This document shows, piece by piece, positions 22,525 to 34,491 of a stretch of 64,000 bases of DNA. The notes beneath the pieces were generated by a model. The model was given only the letters and a program-made list of their open reading frames with translations, ran no database searches and was not told where the DNA came from. The first letter of the stretch is position 1. The number at the start of each line of letters is the position of its first letter. Source of the stretch: Kalmusia sp. IMI 367209 (Eukaryota > Ascomycota > Dothideomycetes > Pleosporales > Didymosphaeriaceae); the NCBI GenBank assembly GCA_027946365.1, contig JAPEUQ010000005.1, positions 2,604,001-2,668,000 on the forward strand. The letters run 5' to 3'. A program made the translations under genes and the position numbers.

Positions 22525-23685
22525 ATGGCGTACAATTTTGTGAGATCGTACATAGATACGTTCCGAGAGCGCACCGCCGCCATCAACCATACATCGACCT
22601 TCCGCGAGACTGGTCAGATAACGCCTGAGGAGTTTGTGCTAGCCGGCGACTTCCTGGTCTTCAAGTTTCCTTCGTGGCAGTGGGCCGACGCCTCCTCGCC
22701 GTCCAAACGGGTGCCTTATCTTCCGGATGGGAAGCAGTTCCTAGTGACGCGAGGCGTGCCCTGCAATCGCCGCCTGGACGACAACTTCGCTGGGGAGGCT
22801 GGCCAAGACGAGACGCTGGTGCGAGATGGCTTCGCAGCCGGCGATGCGGACGATGATGGCTGGCTAAGGACAGGCGGCATGGCTGCCAGCCAGGAAGCGA
22901 AGCTGCGCGATGTGCAGACGGTAGACGAGAGCGGTAATCTGGGAGCTGCTGCTGAGGATGACGAGATTCCCGATATGGAGGATGATGACGACGATGAAGA
23001 GGCTATCATAAGAGAGCCACAGGGTGGTTCTAACACATCAGCGTAAGACTCCGATTTTGAAGGGCAAACATAGGTGACTAACGCCAGTCCAGGCCCATGC
23101 GCACGTATACTCTTTATATATGCTACTCCGCGCACTATCGTACACCCCGTCTTTATCTCTCTGGATATGGATCCACATCTGTCCCTCTGAATCCACACGA
23201 AATGATGGAAGACATCGTTGGTGACTACAAGGATAAGACCGTCACCATCGAAGATTTCCCCTTCTTTGAGAACGCTCTGAAGACGGCATCCGTTCACCCC
23301 TGCAAACACGCCTCAGTCATGAAAGTGCTGCTTGACCGCGCAGATGCTGCCCTGAAGCTCAGACTTGCTAAGCTGAAAGCGGGCAAGGAGGTTAGCAAGG
23401 TTGATAGTGGAATGGAGGGCTTGGTGGACGATACTAAGCTGTTGAAGCTGACCGAGCAGACAAAGAATAAGGACGGTGAAGACAGCAAAGACAAAGGAGA
23501 TGACTGGGAGGTCTTGAGTGAAGGCGATGACGATGAGGTCGCTATTCGTGTGGACCAGTACCTTGTCGTATTCCTCAAGTTCATGGCCAGGTCAGTAAAT
23601 ACAAATAGAAAGATTATGTGGAGAAGCTAACACGTGTGACAGTGTAACGCCAGGCATAGAACACGACTTTACCATGGGCGTATAG
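22525..23685 (+). CDS. ATG3: Autophagy E2-like enzyme Atg3
   Basis: Atg3 is the E2-like enzyme that transfers Atg8 to phosphatidylethanolamine during autophagosome formation. Three exons, 22525-23042, 23093-23590 and 23643-23685, give 352 residues. The start [20 protein letters not shown] is the conserved amphipathic N-terminal helix. The catalytic cysteine is Cys243 in the HPCKHASVM motif. Between them are [13 protein letters not shown], an acidic flexible region ([15 protein letters not shown]), and the E2 core with [11 protein letters not shown] and [12 protein letters not shown]. The last exon encodes [14 protein letters not shown], the expected C-terminus. All phases fit and the length is normal. 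A second acidic insert ([19 protein letters not shown]) lies after the active site. Confidence 0.96.
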
Positions 23686-24439
23686 TCACCCTTCTCTCAT
23701 TGTTCTTCGTCTCCATCTTTTCGACCTTGGATTTAGCAGGCTCGGTACGGCATATGAACCTTATGGAATGGCACAGGCGTTGATGATCCTAGAATGGGTT
23801 TGGCATATGCGATAGGGGCGTCTTACTGGCATCGAAGCGTGGTATTCTGGGTTAATATAGTCACTGCACCAAGCCATCATTATCCGTATCGCGCATCTTT
23901 CTTTCTTTTGTCTGCCATCACTTGGATAAACCCAGATTTCAGTAGATACCCAAGCCAGAATACGACTAGCAGAATCTATCAAACCCATGATCAGGTCGGA
24001 GCTTCATGCGCAGATTGTGCCCTGGAAAAACTCGATCCACGAGTAACGCGCAGAGTTCTACCTCAGTACTATAGCGGGACCAAAGCCACACGCGGACGCT
24101 CGCAAGGCGTGCATACCATGCGGGTCGTCTCGGTGTCGATTACTATCTACACTAGACTTTAACAACCTCAACAATCAAATCAATCAAGGGTATCTCCATA
24201 ACTAGAATGGTCAGCTAAGATGAGCAAACATGAAAGGGTTGTAGTACCATCACTAGACTCCTAAGCGCCCTGGTTTTTCTGGACCCAAGCAGGCATTCTG
24301 CAGCGTCGACGCTTCCCCATTTGCTGGCATATGTTCCCATGGCCTTAGTTTGTTCGGCTGTACGTTTTCCAGAGAGTCCTCCACCCAAACCTCCTTAACC
24401 TAGCATATCTACGGCCATCCTAGATAGCCATCTCCAGTG
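23686..24439. other. Intergenic between Atg3 and Rds3 (convergent)
   Basis: About 0.75 kb of 3' flanks. Open frames on both strands (for example 23794-24162) show no family resemblance. Confidence 0.55.
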
Positions 24440-24819
24440 TTAATGATTCCTAAAATTCTTCTTCTGGTAGAACAGATCCGTCCTACTACTGCCCAAGTTG
24501 ATGATCTTCGGGCAGCCGTCCCGATCCTTCTCCAAGCGCGTGCATTCGAAGCAGTAGAAGGCATCGGAGATGCCCTCGCCACCGCACACTACACACTTGT
24601 TCTGATAGTTGCCGAAGGAGCATTCGTCGCAGATGCGGGCGAGGGTCGTGGGGCGCACGTAAGAATCGCAGACGGGACATTTGCCATCGCATTTGTCGCA
24701 AAGGCGGCCGATGGAGATGCCGGCTTGTTTGCGGCACATGACAAGATCGCTGAGGCGTGTCAGTGGCTGTTCCGGAGATGAAGGAGGGAAATGGGATCTT
24801 ACGGGTGATGACGAGACAT
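24440..24819 (-). CDS. RDS3: Rds3/PHF5A, SF3b subunit of the spliceosome
   Basis: Rds3 (PHF5A in animals) is a zinc-knuckle protein of the U2 snRNP SF3b complex that helps hold the branch-site adenosine. Two exons (minus strand), 24803-24819 and 24440-24749, give 108 residues, the normal size. The start [20 protein letters not shown] and the repeated CxxC pairs ([56 protein letters not shown]) build the knotted three-zinc fold. It ends [12 protein letters not shown]. The 17-base first exon is forced by frame and the GTAAGA donor. It is head to head with a pinin-domain gene, another splicing-associated protein. Confidence 0.96.
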
Positions 24820-25150
24820 GGCGGTGGCGGGATGATATTCCTACCGAGCTTTTCTGTGTGGCTATGGGTATGACTATGGTGGTCGCTGCGTCGTGAAGGC
24901 TTGGTCGGAGCGTGAGTTGTGAATGAACATTCAGGCATGAAGAAGCCGCGATGCACGCGTTAGTCAGCGACGCGCACTGGCGCTCCGTGGCGTCTGTGCG
25001 GAAGCTTCGACCAGCTTCGAGAGCTCCGCTTCCGAACTTGGAAAACACAAGCATTCCTCAAGGGTGCGACGTGCTAGAGCAAACCACCTGCAGACGCGTC
25101 GTAAGACAGCTTGCACCTACACACACCCTTTTGGACCCCATCAGTCCTCC
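24820..25150. promoter_or_regulatory. Bidirectional promoter region between Rds3 and pinin-like gene
   Basis: Only 331 bases separate the two start codons, so both promoters must share this segment. No specific element was identified. Confidence 0.5.
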
Positions 25151-26228
25151 ATGGATGGCATTGCGTCGGCCGTGGTGCTGCCTGAGGAGCACGCCGACTC
25201 CCCGCCTCCCACAGCGCCTTCGCCCACGGGGACTAAAAGGCGACAGTTATCCATCTCTGAGCATGGAGCAAAGCGAGCGCGACTCAATGGCCATGATGCA
25301 CCCACACAGAGACGGGAGTCGGTCGACAGTAATGCGAAGGCACCTGCTCCTCCGCCCAAGGGCCGCGAGCGTGGTCGTGAGAGACGGCTCTTCGGCGCGG
25401 CTCTTGGTGCACTCTCACAGAACTCAGCTACCGCAGCACAGAAACGGCGCACCGAGATCGAGCAGAGGCAACGGGCCCAGCGCAAACTAGAGGAGGAAGA
25501 AAGTGAGCAAAGAAAGCAGGAGCGCCGGGCTAAGCGCAAAGCGCAGCGCTGGAAAGAACACAGACAGTTCGAAACGGACTCGGTATGGAAGTGCTAGCTT
25601 CCTAGGCATTGCATAGCTGACTGCACATTCAGATGCGCACACGGCATGACAACATACTTGCTATGGCTCACTTCCTCCGGACCACGAATCAGCCACGACT
25701 GGTGAGCAGTGGTCCTCCCTTGCGTCCGGCCATTTTGTGCCGTGTCAGGTATACTGCAAAAGCTGACATCAGTGCTAGTACTACAAGCCATGGGAGACAG
25801 TCCCCGAAGAGGATGACCGCATACGCAAACAGATTGCCGAAGCACATGACATTATTCGTCGGGAACGGGAAGACTACGAGGCCGCCTCCCAGCAGCATGC
25901 CGAACGGGAGCGGCATGTCTCCCGCGATGGGCATATGGGCAGCAGTGCCGAGGAGACCCATTCTGGTAAGGAGCACAATGCAGAGACTCCCCCAAAGCCT
26001 GCCGCAGCCAATGGCGCCCCTACTAACGGCAGCAACACCTTTCCCAAAAACCCGGAATCGAAGGACGATCATGCAGAAGCCCTTGCGGGTGAATCAACCG
26101 ACGTGAAGCCTGCCTCTAAGGAAAACACGATTGCGGGCCATGAAGCAACTGACGACGTAGGCAAGGAAGCTATGGATGAGAACGGAGAAGAGGTTGTCGA
26201 AGCCGCGGAGGATACGGTCATCTACTGA
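25151..26228 (+). CDS. Pinin/SDK/MemA-domain protein
   Basis: Pinin-domain proteins associate with the exon-junction/spliceosome machinery in the nucleus. Three exons, 25151-25582, 25633-25701 and 25779-26228, give 316 residues with phase-0 joins. Residues 1-75 are disordered and basic (TKRRQLSISEHGAKRARLNG). The pinin core starts at RRLFGAALGALSQNSATAAQ, continues as a long charged helix (QRKLEEEESEQRKQERRAKR), then MRTRHDNILAMAHFLRTTNQ, followed by YYKPWETVPEEDDRIRKQIA, all diagnostic. The C-terminal 100 residues are acidic and low complexity with several Lys-rich stretches. The start was chosen at the ATG after an in-frame but unconserved upstream stretch. Confidence 0.93.
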
Positions 26229-27227
26229 GTCAGTATGGTCCTGGCTTTAGTTGATCTTTTGGACCGTCCTGGAATAACGGACCGATGATATCGTGCCGTC
26301 TTATGTTTCGGACACCTTTTGCATGTTTTGCTCGTACATGAACAGCTATGATACCAATCAGTTTGACGTCTACGTATGGTCTACAGAACGATTAGTCCAC
26401 CAGTAAACAGACGATATGCCTGTTTAATTAGCTCGGGCTCCCTTGGGGCTTAACCCCGTATGTGATATTTCTTCCCGCCGCTTTCGGTTATGCAGTGTGT
26501 TGCAGGGAGAGGAAGTGAGGCCGCCTAGCACTGCGAAACGACATCCCCTTTGCTATGAAATTGTCGGAAAAGCCGTGGCCCGACCATATTATCCTATCCT
26601 TCTCGAACAAAGCCAGATAAGGAATTGCGAAGGCGCATCTGGAATTACCAAGTCGTTGGGTTTGCAGACGCAACATGCGGCCGACTGGCTAGGGAAACCT
26701 GGCTGAATTAATACCGTCTGCCTGCATCCTGCGCCGGCAGATAGCAGCGATGCGGCCGCCTACGAGGCATGTGGCCGGAACTTTGGAATGCATGGACACG
26801 CCCCCACGGCGAGCGGGGTTTTAATTGGTCGTCGTGCTTCCAGACGAGCTGCTCGATGACATCGTGCGAGGGAGCAGCCAGCAGAAGCTTCGGGAGCACA
26901 AGGTGATTCTACACAAGCGGGCGATTAAGGATTTGCTTTGGAGTCGAGGCGCTGGAAGCAATTCTAACGTCTGGTCAGCATGTGCTGTAGTACGCCAAAT
27001 TGGTCCATGGGAAGCCGCGGTGCCGAGGTCTCCGCTCAACGGAACCTTCCCAGGTGGTCGAGGAAGGAGCACACCACGGCCCTCCCTCACCAGAACCTCC
27101 TTACCCAGCAACATTGAACCCGCCACCCTACGCCCAAGCTTTGTTTCTACACCACACACTTCATATCTGACCCAGATTCATCTTGCTCAAAGCGTAGTAT
27201 CGTACGAGGTATGCCTTGCATTGCGTC
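26229..27227. other. Intergenic upstream of the epoxide hydrolase
   Basis: About 1 kb with no supported gene. A 156-codon frame at 26825-27295 has no recognisable domain. Confidence 0.5.
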
Positions 27228-28960
27228 ATGCCTTTGCAGCCAATAGATCCCTGCTCCGACGCGAGGATCGAGCACCGTACCAGCTCACTAAATAGCTACA
27301 ACTATCACTATCTATATGGTGTGCCAGCCAGTGGCTCATTCAAGGCTACTGTGTTCCTGGTAGGCTTCCGTTCCCACTCTATCACATTTCGATCAGCCGG
27401 TGGATAAACATGGCGGATGCGTTGCAATGCGGTGTTGGACAGCCACGTTCACTAACAGAGCACTTGCAATGCAGATCCACGGATGGCCCGACTGTTCAGC
27501 AGGATGGCGCTTTCAGATCCCCTTTCTACTAGACATGGGTTTCAGGGTTGTCGCTCCGGATATGATGGGATACGGAGGTACCGTAAGCTTCTCCACTTGC
27601 TGATCCATGATATCACAAACCGCCACAGGCGACTTTTGCATCTTCCATCAATGCTATCTCAGTCATGCCCCACGGGATCGTGGGGGTTGGAAAGATCTTT
27701 CCCTGTTTCACTTGGGAAAATGACCACGCTAAGCTTCAGGTATAGGATGCGCCAAAGGTCCCACCGAATGACCTATCCCTTTATTCCTATGAGAGGGCTT
27801 CGCACGATATTGCGGAGCTTGCCAAAGTAATCGGTGCACACCAGATCATCCTTGGAGGCCATGACTGGGGAGGGGCGATTGTCTATCGTGTCGCTCAGTG
27901 GTGAGTTGGTTCAGATCAGACACCCCAGAGCACAGCATTGATTGACAAATAACAGGCACCCTGAATTGGTTACGCATATCTTTTCAATTTGCACACCATA
28001 TATGCCCCCCCTCGAAAACTATTTATCGAATGAAGACATAGTCAAGAGATCTTTGCCTCGATTCGGCTACCAGATACACCTTGCCTCTGGCGAGGTGGAG
28101 GAGAGCGTCAACAACGAACAGTCGATACGGCAATTCCTCAAAGCCATCTATGGGGCACGTACGCCCAGTGGCGAATTCGCCTTCGATCCGTACAAGGGTG
28201 TCATTGTCGAGAATCTTCCCACTATCGGAGAGAGCAAGCTGTTGAACGGCAAGGTGAGTGCTGCACCTGTGCTTTTCATTCTCCATCACGCGCCAGACAT
28301 TGCAGGCTTCATGAACATAATTTTTGCAATGATCAGTCACGAGGCCATCCTGCGAAGGTCAGATCATCTCTCTAGAAAGGCCAGCCACAAAACCGCCTCT
28401 CGATGGACGATCTCCAGGATCAGCATCGCTCGTAGGCTAGACAGTCGGGAAGCCCATGTTGTCGACCTTTTCTTGACATGAACGAGAGAGATTTCCACTA
28501 CGTGACATGTAGGCTAACGTATCTAGATTCTCGACTACTATGTGAAGGAGTACAGTCGCCACGGGATCCACAGTACTTGTGAGCTATGGCACGTACACCC
28601 GCACCGCACTGCAGCAATTGACAAGCATCAGTAAATTGGTACCGTACTCGCAGAGTCAACTGGGAGCAGGATCAAGCGTGAGCGACGATAGATCTGATCA
28701 GATTGATCCTATAGCTAACAAAACCTACTAGCATCCTCGACAAGAAAACCATCTCGATACCAACACTCTTCATCCAGGCCACTGATGACAATGTCCTCAC
28801 CCCGGAGATGTCGAAAGGAATGGAGCGTTATATTCCCAGACTGACTCGAGCCGAAGTAAAAGCGTCGCACTGGGCTCTCACGCAGACGCCGCACGAGGTA
28901 AATGCCATCATTGCAAAGTGGCTCGATCAGCAAGGTTTGGGGATTCGGAGCTCTTTGTAA
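27228..28960 (+). CDS. Alpha/beta-hydrolase-fold epoxide hydrolase
   Basis: Opens epoxides to diols through a covalent ester intermediate. Seven exons: 27228-27359, 27475-27582, 27746-27900, 27956-28253, 28527-28578, 28632-28677 and 28732-28960, giving 339 residues with every phase consistent. HGWPD (residues 46-50) is the oxyanion-hole motif. The nucleophile is Asp120 in LGGHDWGGAIV. A cap-domain tyrosine is in LNWYRTRRVNW. The acid and base are in ATDDNVLTP (near residue 282) and ASHWALTQTP (His310). RVVAPDMMGYGGT and LYSYERASHDIAEL are also typical of soluble epoxide hydrolases. No signal peptide, so probably cytosolic; detoxification or secondary metabolism are both possible. The 163- and 273-nt introns are longer than usual for this window and could hide small alternative exons. 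Confidence 0.92.
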
Positions 28961-29511
28961 GCTTTGACTGCAGACTTGCTTTGTTAGGGACGAACTAGTG
29001 CGGTCAGGATCTCTCAGTGGGGCATTTTCTAGCGTGAGTGGGTCGTGTTGTGGCATGTACGTGCGTGCCCGCATACCGGGTCACCCTGATAGTGGAGGTA
29101 CCTCTACTTTCTGAGGACATTGCACGCATGCGATATCGGCCATCGTGTCAACGAGGATCATACACGATTCAGCGGTAGGTCCGGTTCGGCAGGATCTCTG
29201 TCATTGACTTCCTGTTGGCTGCTCGGTTCTAGGTCACCGCCTCCAGACAGCATAATCCAAGCGCCTTATCACAAACCTCAATTGTTGACTTAGCTAGCCT
29301 ATAGGCATATGTATTAGTTCATCGCTCAGACAGTCGGACCGACATATTAATCTCCAAGCAGCGATCCTGTTAACTGCCTAGGCCTGACACCTGCCAATGT
29401 AGCGAAAATAGACGGAACGTTAATAGTCGACGTTATTGTCACGACGAGAGCGGAAGCTGTCCTCCCGCGTACCTTGTCCCAAAGCGTCTGAAGATAGGGC
29501 GCGAAACAACG

Positions 29512-29536
29512 GATGATAATGATGATGATGATGAAT
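29512..29536. repeat. GAT/TGA trinucleotide microsatellite
   Basis: An interrupted run of about seven GAT units in non-coding DNA. Confidence 0.7.
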
Positions 29537-31454
29537 TACGGACTCAATCCTCTTTTGCGATCCATCATGGTGCGCAGTGCTCCATAGCTCTGGCCAAAGA
29601 CTCTACTAACAGCCAAGTCTAATAAGTTCTACGAATGCGTATGTCACGATCACGCCTTGATACCCATGCGAGTGAGCCGTACGGTGCCTGTCCAACACGA
29701 AGTACACGGAATGCGAGCAGACGGAACCAGCCTCAGTCCTAAATCGATACTTGCCTATTGCGAGTCTACTTGAAGCCGGCATTTGAGCTTCCCGTCATCG
29801 ACCTCAGACCTGGCAAGGTACGCTCCTCCACGATACCGCTTCGAGAAGCAGATGCAGGCCTTGGCCTGCTTCTATCTACTCGCTACCTGACCTCGACGTA
29901 CAGGGTCTCTCCTCGCACGCCTATACTTCCGGTAGCGTAGCGTGGCGTCTAACGCTGATCTGGCATGGACGGCATGCGGCTTTGCAATATAAACCACGGG
30001 AAGTCGCAACGTGCCTTATCAGTTGGCTAGCGAAGCTGGCGATTATTCGATTGCATTTGCAGCGCGCCCGGCTACACGATTCAACTGGCCGGTAGGAAAT
30101 GATATGTGCAAGTGCCCTTGCGCACATATTAAGGCGTGCTCGGAACAGCCATCGTTCTCTCCCGTACACGAGGGCATGCAAGCAGCAATGGTCGTGGCTC
30201 GCTGCTCGCTATCTCCTGCTGCACGTTCCCTTCTCCCCGACCCGCGTCTTCCTCCGATACCATGTCGTGATTGGGTCACGCCGTAAAATGAAGCTGCTCC
30301 CAGCGATCAGCAACGTACAGAAGGGTGAATCGTTCTGTAGTACAAGGTCAGAACGGCAGCGCGTGCATCCCGGCTTGTCACCTTTCGGCACGACAACCAC
30401 TTGCATTCACCGACCGGACTGGCGATCTGCGCCAGCGTCGTCGATGCGCACATTCGTTTCCTGGTGCCGCGCTCCATCGCGCTCGCTTCTTGCGCGAACG
30501 GGTGAAAGAGCGGACCTGGGCCGGCTGGCGCCGCAGCATACGACCTCACGATTGAGGAGGAATGGTCTCTCTACCCTCGTCCACATGCCAGAGCGTCAAT
30601 TTTGCCAGTACCTTGGAGTACCTCGGCGTGCAGCGTGGCTTCGCTGTGTTCTGTATGACTACTGTACCTCCACATGCATCTCGGTCGTCAGAAAATGTCA
30701 CGGCGAGTCGATTCGGTTGTTGCAATGATAAGCTTGCCCTGCACCACTGTCCCAAAGGTCCGGTAAAGCCAGTCGACATCGTCAACTGTCTCGGTAGCAG
30801 TGCCGCCATGCATGGTCATGGCCCACTCGACTAACCAGCCGCTCTGCACCGCAACATATCCTGGTCGCGGGGCATGTGCAAAGGTACGTACCGCGCTACG
30901 GCTTTGTCGATGCGGTCTACCGGCGCCGCACTCTCTCCTGAGGCGAGCAGCTCAGCGGCGAAGAGCCCCTGAATATACACGCGCATATTATACGTTGATA
31001 TTAGGGCATGGGCCGAATCCAAGTGTGCTGCGCACGCAATACCGCATCGAGAAGACTCCTCTCAGACCTGAATCCCTTTCTGAACATGCAAATTCTTGTC
31101 TGGTCAGATAACGTACATTTTGCGTTTTCTTACAAGCCGAGGGCCAGCAATGTTGACCCGAGAGGTGCCAGAGTGGATGGTGGAGGGTAAGTTGTGGACG
31201 CGGTGCTTGCAACATTTTGCGCCGTCGATGGATGGAGCTCTACGTGCGACCGTCTCGGCCAGCCCGCATATCAGCCTGAACGTTCATCCTGCGCTATGTC
31301 TGTCCAGGAAGAATTGGCCCGCTGCAGCTACCGTAGCCATGCCTACCGTCCGACAGACTGCAGCAGATACCGCCTACTCAACCAAAACTTGCCGTCCATG
31401 CAGCCAGCATTGAGCGCCCATGGCGGTACCGCCTTATCGCAGTTTCACAGCGCC

Positions 31455-31487
31455 AGTGTGCGTGCGTACGTACGTGCGTGTGTGTTG
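31455..31487. repeat. GTGC/GTAC simple-sequence tract
   Basis: Alternating GT/GC/AC purine-pyrimidine tract of about 33 bases, in non-coding DNA; such tracts can adopt Z-DNA, but nothing here shows a role. Confidence 0.6.
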
Positions 31488-31694
31488 TCAGAGCATTCGC
31501 CCCATTACGCATCGTTGTACCCGGGGCACTCGTACTGCTGATCCGGTAGAAGGAATGTCGAACGAGATGCATCTCTAGCTCTCTGGGTGGCCCATGCGAC
31601 TCATGTCATCGCATGCCTGCTCCACCTGGTCCGAGCACGCCTCGTCGCAGCAACAGATCTAGCCTCATCCATGGATCTATATAACAACTCAGCG

Positions 31695-31700
31695 GGCTAA
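31695..31700 (+). promoter_or_regulatory. GGCTAA, possible XlnR/Xlr1 site upstream of the polyol dehydrogenase
   Basis: The hexamer lies about 310 bases upstream of the polyol dehydrogenase start. The same core lies upstream of xylose reductase. Suggestive only. Confidence 0.25.
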
Positions 31701-32008
31701 AGAAAAAAGGCTACGCGATGCAGCAGCCATCCCGACAAGTTCTTGCCTTGCGCATCCCTAGCCATGTACTACCCGCCAAATTGACCCGCCGAGCAAATGA
31801 CGTGGATGCTCTGCTTCTGTTGTTCTACGATTGCTATCTCGCGCCGATGCACCAAATAGAAACAGACAGGCCTAGCTTGCCGTCATTGCGGGTAGTTCCC
31901 AACATGTATATCAGCCTCCACGCCTCTCGTGGGGTGCTCTACCCAGCTATCTCCTCTTCTTCCTCCTTCTTGACCTTTCCGTGATCTAATCCATCAAAGT
32001 CTTTCGTA

Positions 32009-33416
32009 ATGGCTCCATCAGCCTTAGCAGATATCTACCCTATCCCTGCGCGGCACTACTCTAAGCCTTCTACTGTAGCTGCTTCCGTCCTGTACGGGCC
32101 AAGGGACTTACGACTCGTGAGCTTTCCCTGTTCTGTCTATGACATCCCACACTGGCGCCGTTCGTGGGGGTTTTATGTGTTACGTCTAGAGGCTAATGGT
32201 TCAAATAGGAAACTCGAATCATCTCAGATCCAGGACCCCATGAATTGCAGGTCGCTATCAAAGCTACTGGCGTTTGCGGGAGCGATGTCTCCTACTACAA
32301 CAAGTTCCGCAATGGCGATCTCCAGGCCGTGCAGCCGCTATCTCTGGGCCATGAATCTGCGGGAGTTGTTGTCGCCATTGGTGAGGCTGTCGCAGGTTTC
32401 CAGATCGGCGAGCGCGTAGCATTGGAGGTTGGTGTGCCGTGCGACAACTGTCGGTCATGTCAACGAGGTCGATATAACCTTTGCCCGGGGATGAGGTTCC
32501 GTAGTAGCGCGAAATCTGTGCCTCATTTCCAGGGTACGCTACAGGAACGCATCAATCATCCCGCTAAGTGGTGCCACAAGTATGTCTTGCATGAACCGTT
32601 GGAAAAAGCAAAAATAAAAAGAGACCCAAAGGAGCTGACCCCCACGCTAGGATCCCGCAGCATGTCTCACTCGAGTCCGCCGCTTTGCTAGAACCGCTCT
32701 CCGTTGCGATCCACGCAACGAGGAGGGCATCACTGGAGCAAGGTGATACGGCGGTCGTTTTCGGTGCTGGAACTGTTGGCTTGCTGACAGCAGCAATGGC
32801 CAGAATGTCGGGTGCTACAACGGTAGTCATTGCCGACATTGACAGTGGCCGTGTCAATTATGCTCTAGCTAATGGGTTCGCACACAAGGGCTACATTGTC
32901 CACCCGCGGAGACATTTGACCGAGACTGCTGAGAAGCTGGCGGTAGCGAAAGATCTGGCCGAAGATGTGCTGCAAATCGCGTCCCTGAACGATCCTCATT
33001 TCGAAGGTGCCGATGTAACATTCGACTGCACGGGCAAAGAAATCTGTATGCAAGCCGGATTATACGTAAGTCGTCGAGCATGATCATCCACAATCCCACA
33101 GTTTCATGTGCTGACGCATGATAAGGCTACGAGACCTGGCGGTAAACTCGTTATGGTCGGTATGGGGACTCCAGTACAGACACTTCCCATGTCTGCTTCG
33201 CACTTGAAAGAAGTCGATATTATTGGCATTTTTCGCTACGCAAACACGTACCCCACCGGTATCAAGATTCTCTCTTCTGGGTGTTTACCCAATCTTGACA
33301 ATATGATTACGCACCGATTTCGAGGTCTCGCAGCAGCGAAAGAAGCCTTTGAACTAGCCGGAAAGACGACTGATAAGGAGGGAAGACTCGTTCTCAAAAT
33401 TCTCGTCGAAGCGTAG
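32009..33416 (+). CDS. Zinc-dependent polyol dehydrogenase (sorbitol/xylitol/L-arabinitol type)
   Basis: Medium-chain NAD-dependent dehydrogenase that oxidises a sugar alcohol to a ketose, probably cytosolic. Four exons, 32009-32116, 32209-32579, 32651-33065 and 33126-33416, give 394 residues. Catalytic zinc ligands are Cys59 (TGVCGSD) and His84-Glu85 (LGHESAG). The structural-zinc cysteines are 114, 117, 120 and 128 (PCDNCRSCQRGRYNLC). LLEPLSVAIHATRR and the Rossmann motif VVFGAGTVGLLTA are conserved, and RYANTYPTGIKIL near the end is a sorbitol dehydrogenase hallmark. The segment RSSAKSVPHFQGTLQ is more like sorbitol dehydrogenase relatives than classic xylitol dehydrogenase, so the exact polyol is open. 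Length is slightly above the usual 355-385. With xylose reductase elsewhere in the window, a role in pentose/polyol catabolism is plausible. Confidence 0.92.
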
Positions 33417-34491
33417 GAGCCGGTAGGCGTTATCGTAATCTCGCCTTACACAATGTTTGTATTAGCGTCATTCGTTTCCTCTGCAGTATTGGCGGATCAA
33501 GAGCTAGACATAGAGGCAATCGCGGGAAGTAATGCGTATTTGGAAGAGACTGGCGTTGGGACATTGATTCTGGAAAGGTCTTTATTCTCCTTCTTTTCTT
33601 TCGTTCGGTAAAGATACCAGATCAGGTTTATTCTCAGGTTCAATTATAACCTAGATGTTTGGGGTGCAAAAATGGGATTAGAATCGGTAGGTTGCGAACG
33701 AAATTGTGAGATACCTAGAAATAGTTTTCTGTCGGTAGACGCTGAAATAATTCAACGTGAAGACGACTTTTTCGAAGCACAGGTCTTGGTGTGGGATCCT
33801 GTCTAGGTGGAATCTTTGAAGGACCACGCTCCGTCCCGAGGATGTTGTAGCCAGACGTTGTTGAGGTTCTTGCCAAGGAATTGGTCAAGATGTCACATGA
33901 CATACGCGGTGATATAGTAATTTTTCCGCAACTTGCGCTAGGTGTCGCAAGAGCGCGCAATATGACGAAACAGTCATGCAAGCTGTGGCAAATGGTACAG
34001 AAGGACCAAGGACATTAATGCGAGACGTTCATAGCCTTAGTGGAGGGCAAGATCTACTGATAGTACTCCCCAAGCACCAAACGAGGTTGATGAGAGTAAT
34101 GGAAGTTATGTCCACGAATCGGACGGCACTGAAAGCGCCCATAAAATATCAAGCCCAGAGTCGACTGCTCAACGATGGGTAATGTGGAATTTGTTCCTTC
34201 CCCACGGGTACCGGGGGTGTGCATGTGCCCAGGTGCCTACCTAGGTGTGCGAACGCGTAGGCACGTGATTATTTGAGCACATGAGCGGAACATGGATATT
34301 CCGGATTCGGTTGCTCGCCGCGCTTGAGCCCCACGCCAAGCTACTGGCAACTGCCTAGTCGACAAGCTCCCCGCGCTCCCTCTATAGCAACACTTGAGAA
34401 CACTTGCACTTACGGCATAAACCCTACTGAACGTCAGCCTCGTCAGCTACCACCCCAATATACGCACACGGCTCTACAGATCAAGACGACC
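33417..34491. other. Intergenic between polyol dehydrogenase and CSN6
   Basis: About 1.1 kb, with the CSN6 promoter in the right part. No supported gene or RNA. Confidence 0.5.

Larger units (their letters stand above)
28961..32008. other. 3.0-kb gene-poor region
   Basis: No gene supported. The 30.0-31.6 kb part is GC-rich, so long open frames appear on both strands (up to 209 codons at 30099-30728), but they overlap each other and carry no domain. Two short repeats are listed separately. Confidence 0.45.

Noticed and set aside
30099..30728. 209-codon open frame on the plus strand
   Set aside because: No recognisable domain, overlapping minus-strand frames of similar quality, no splice-consistent extension.
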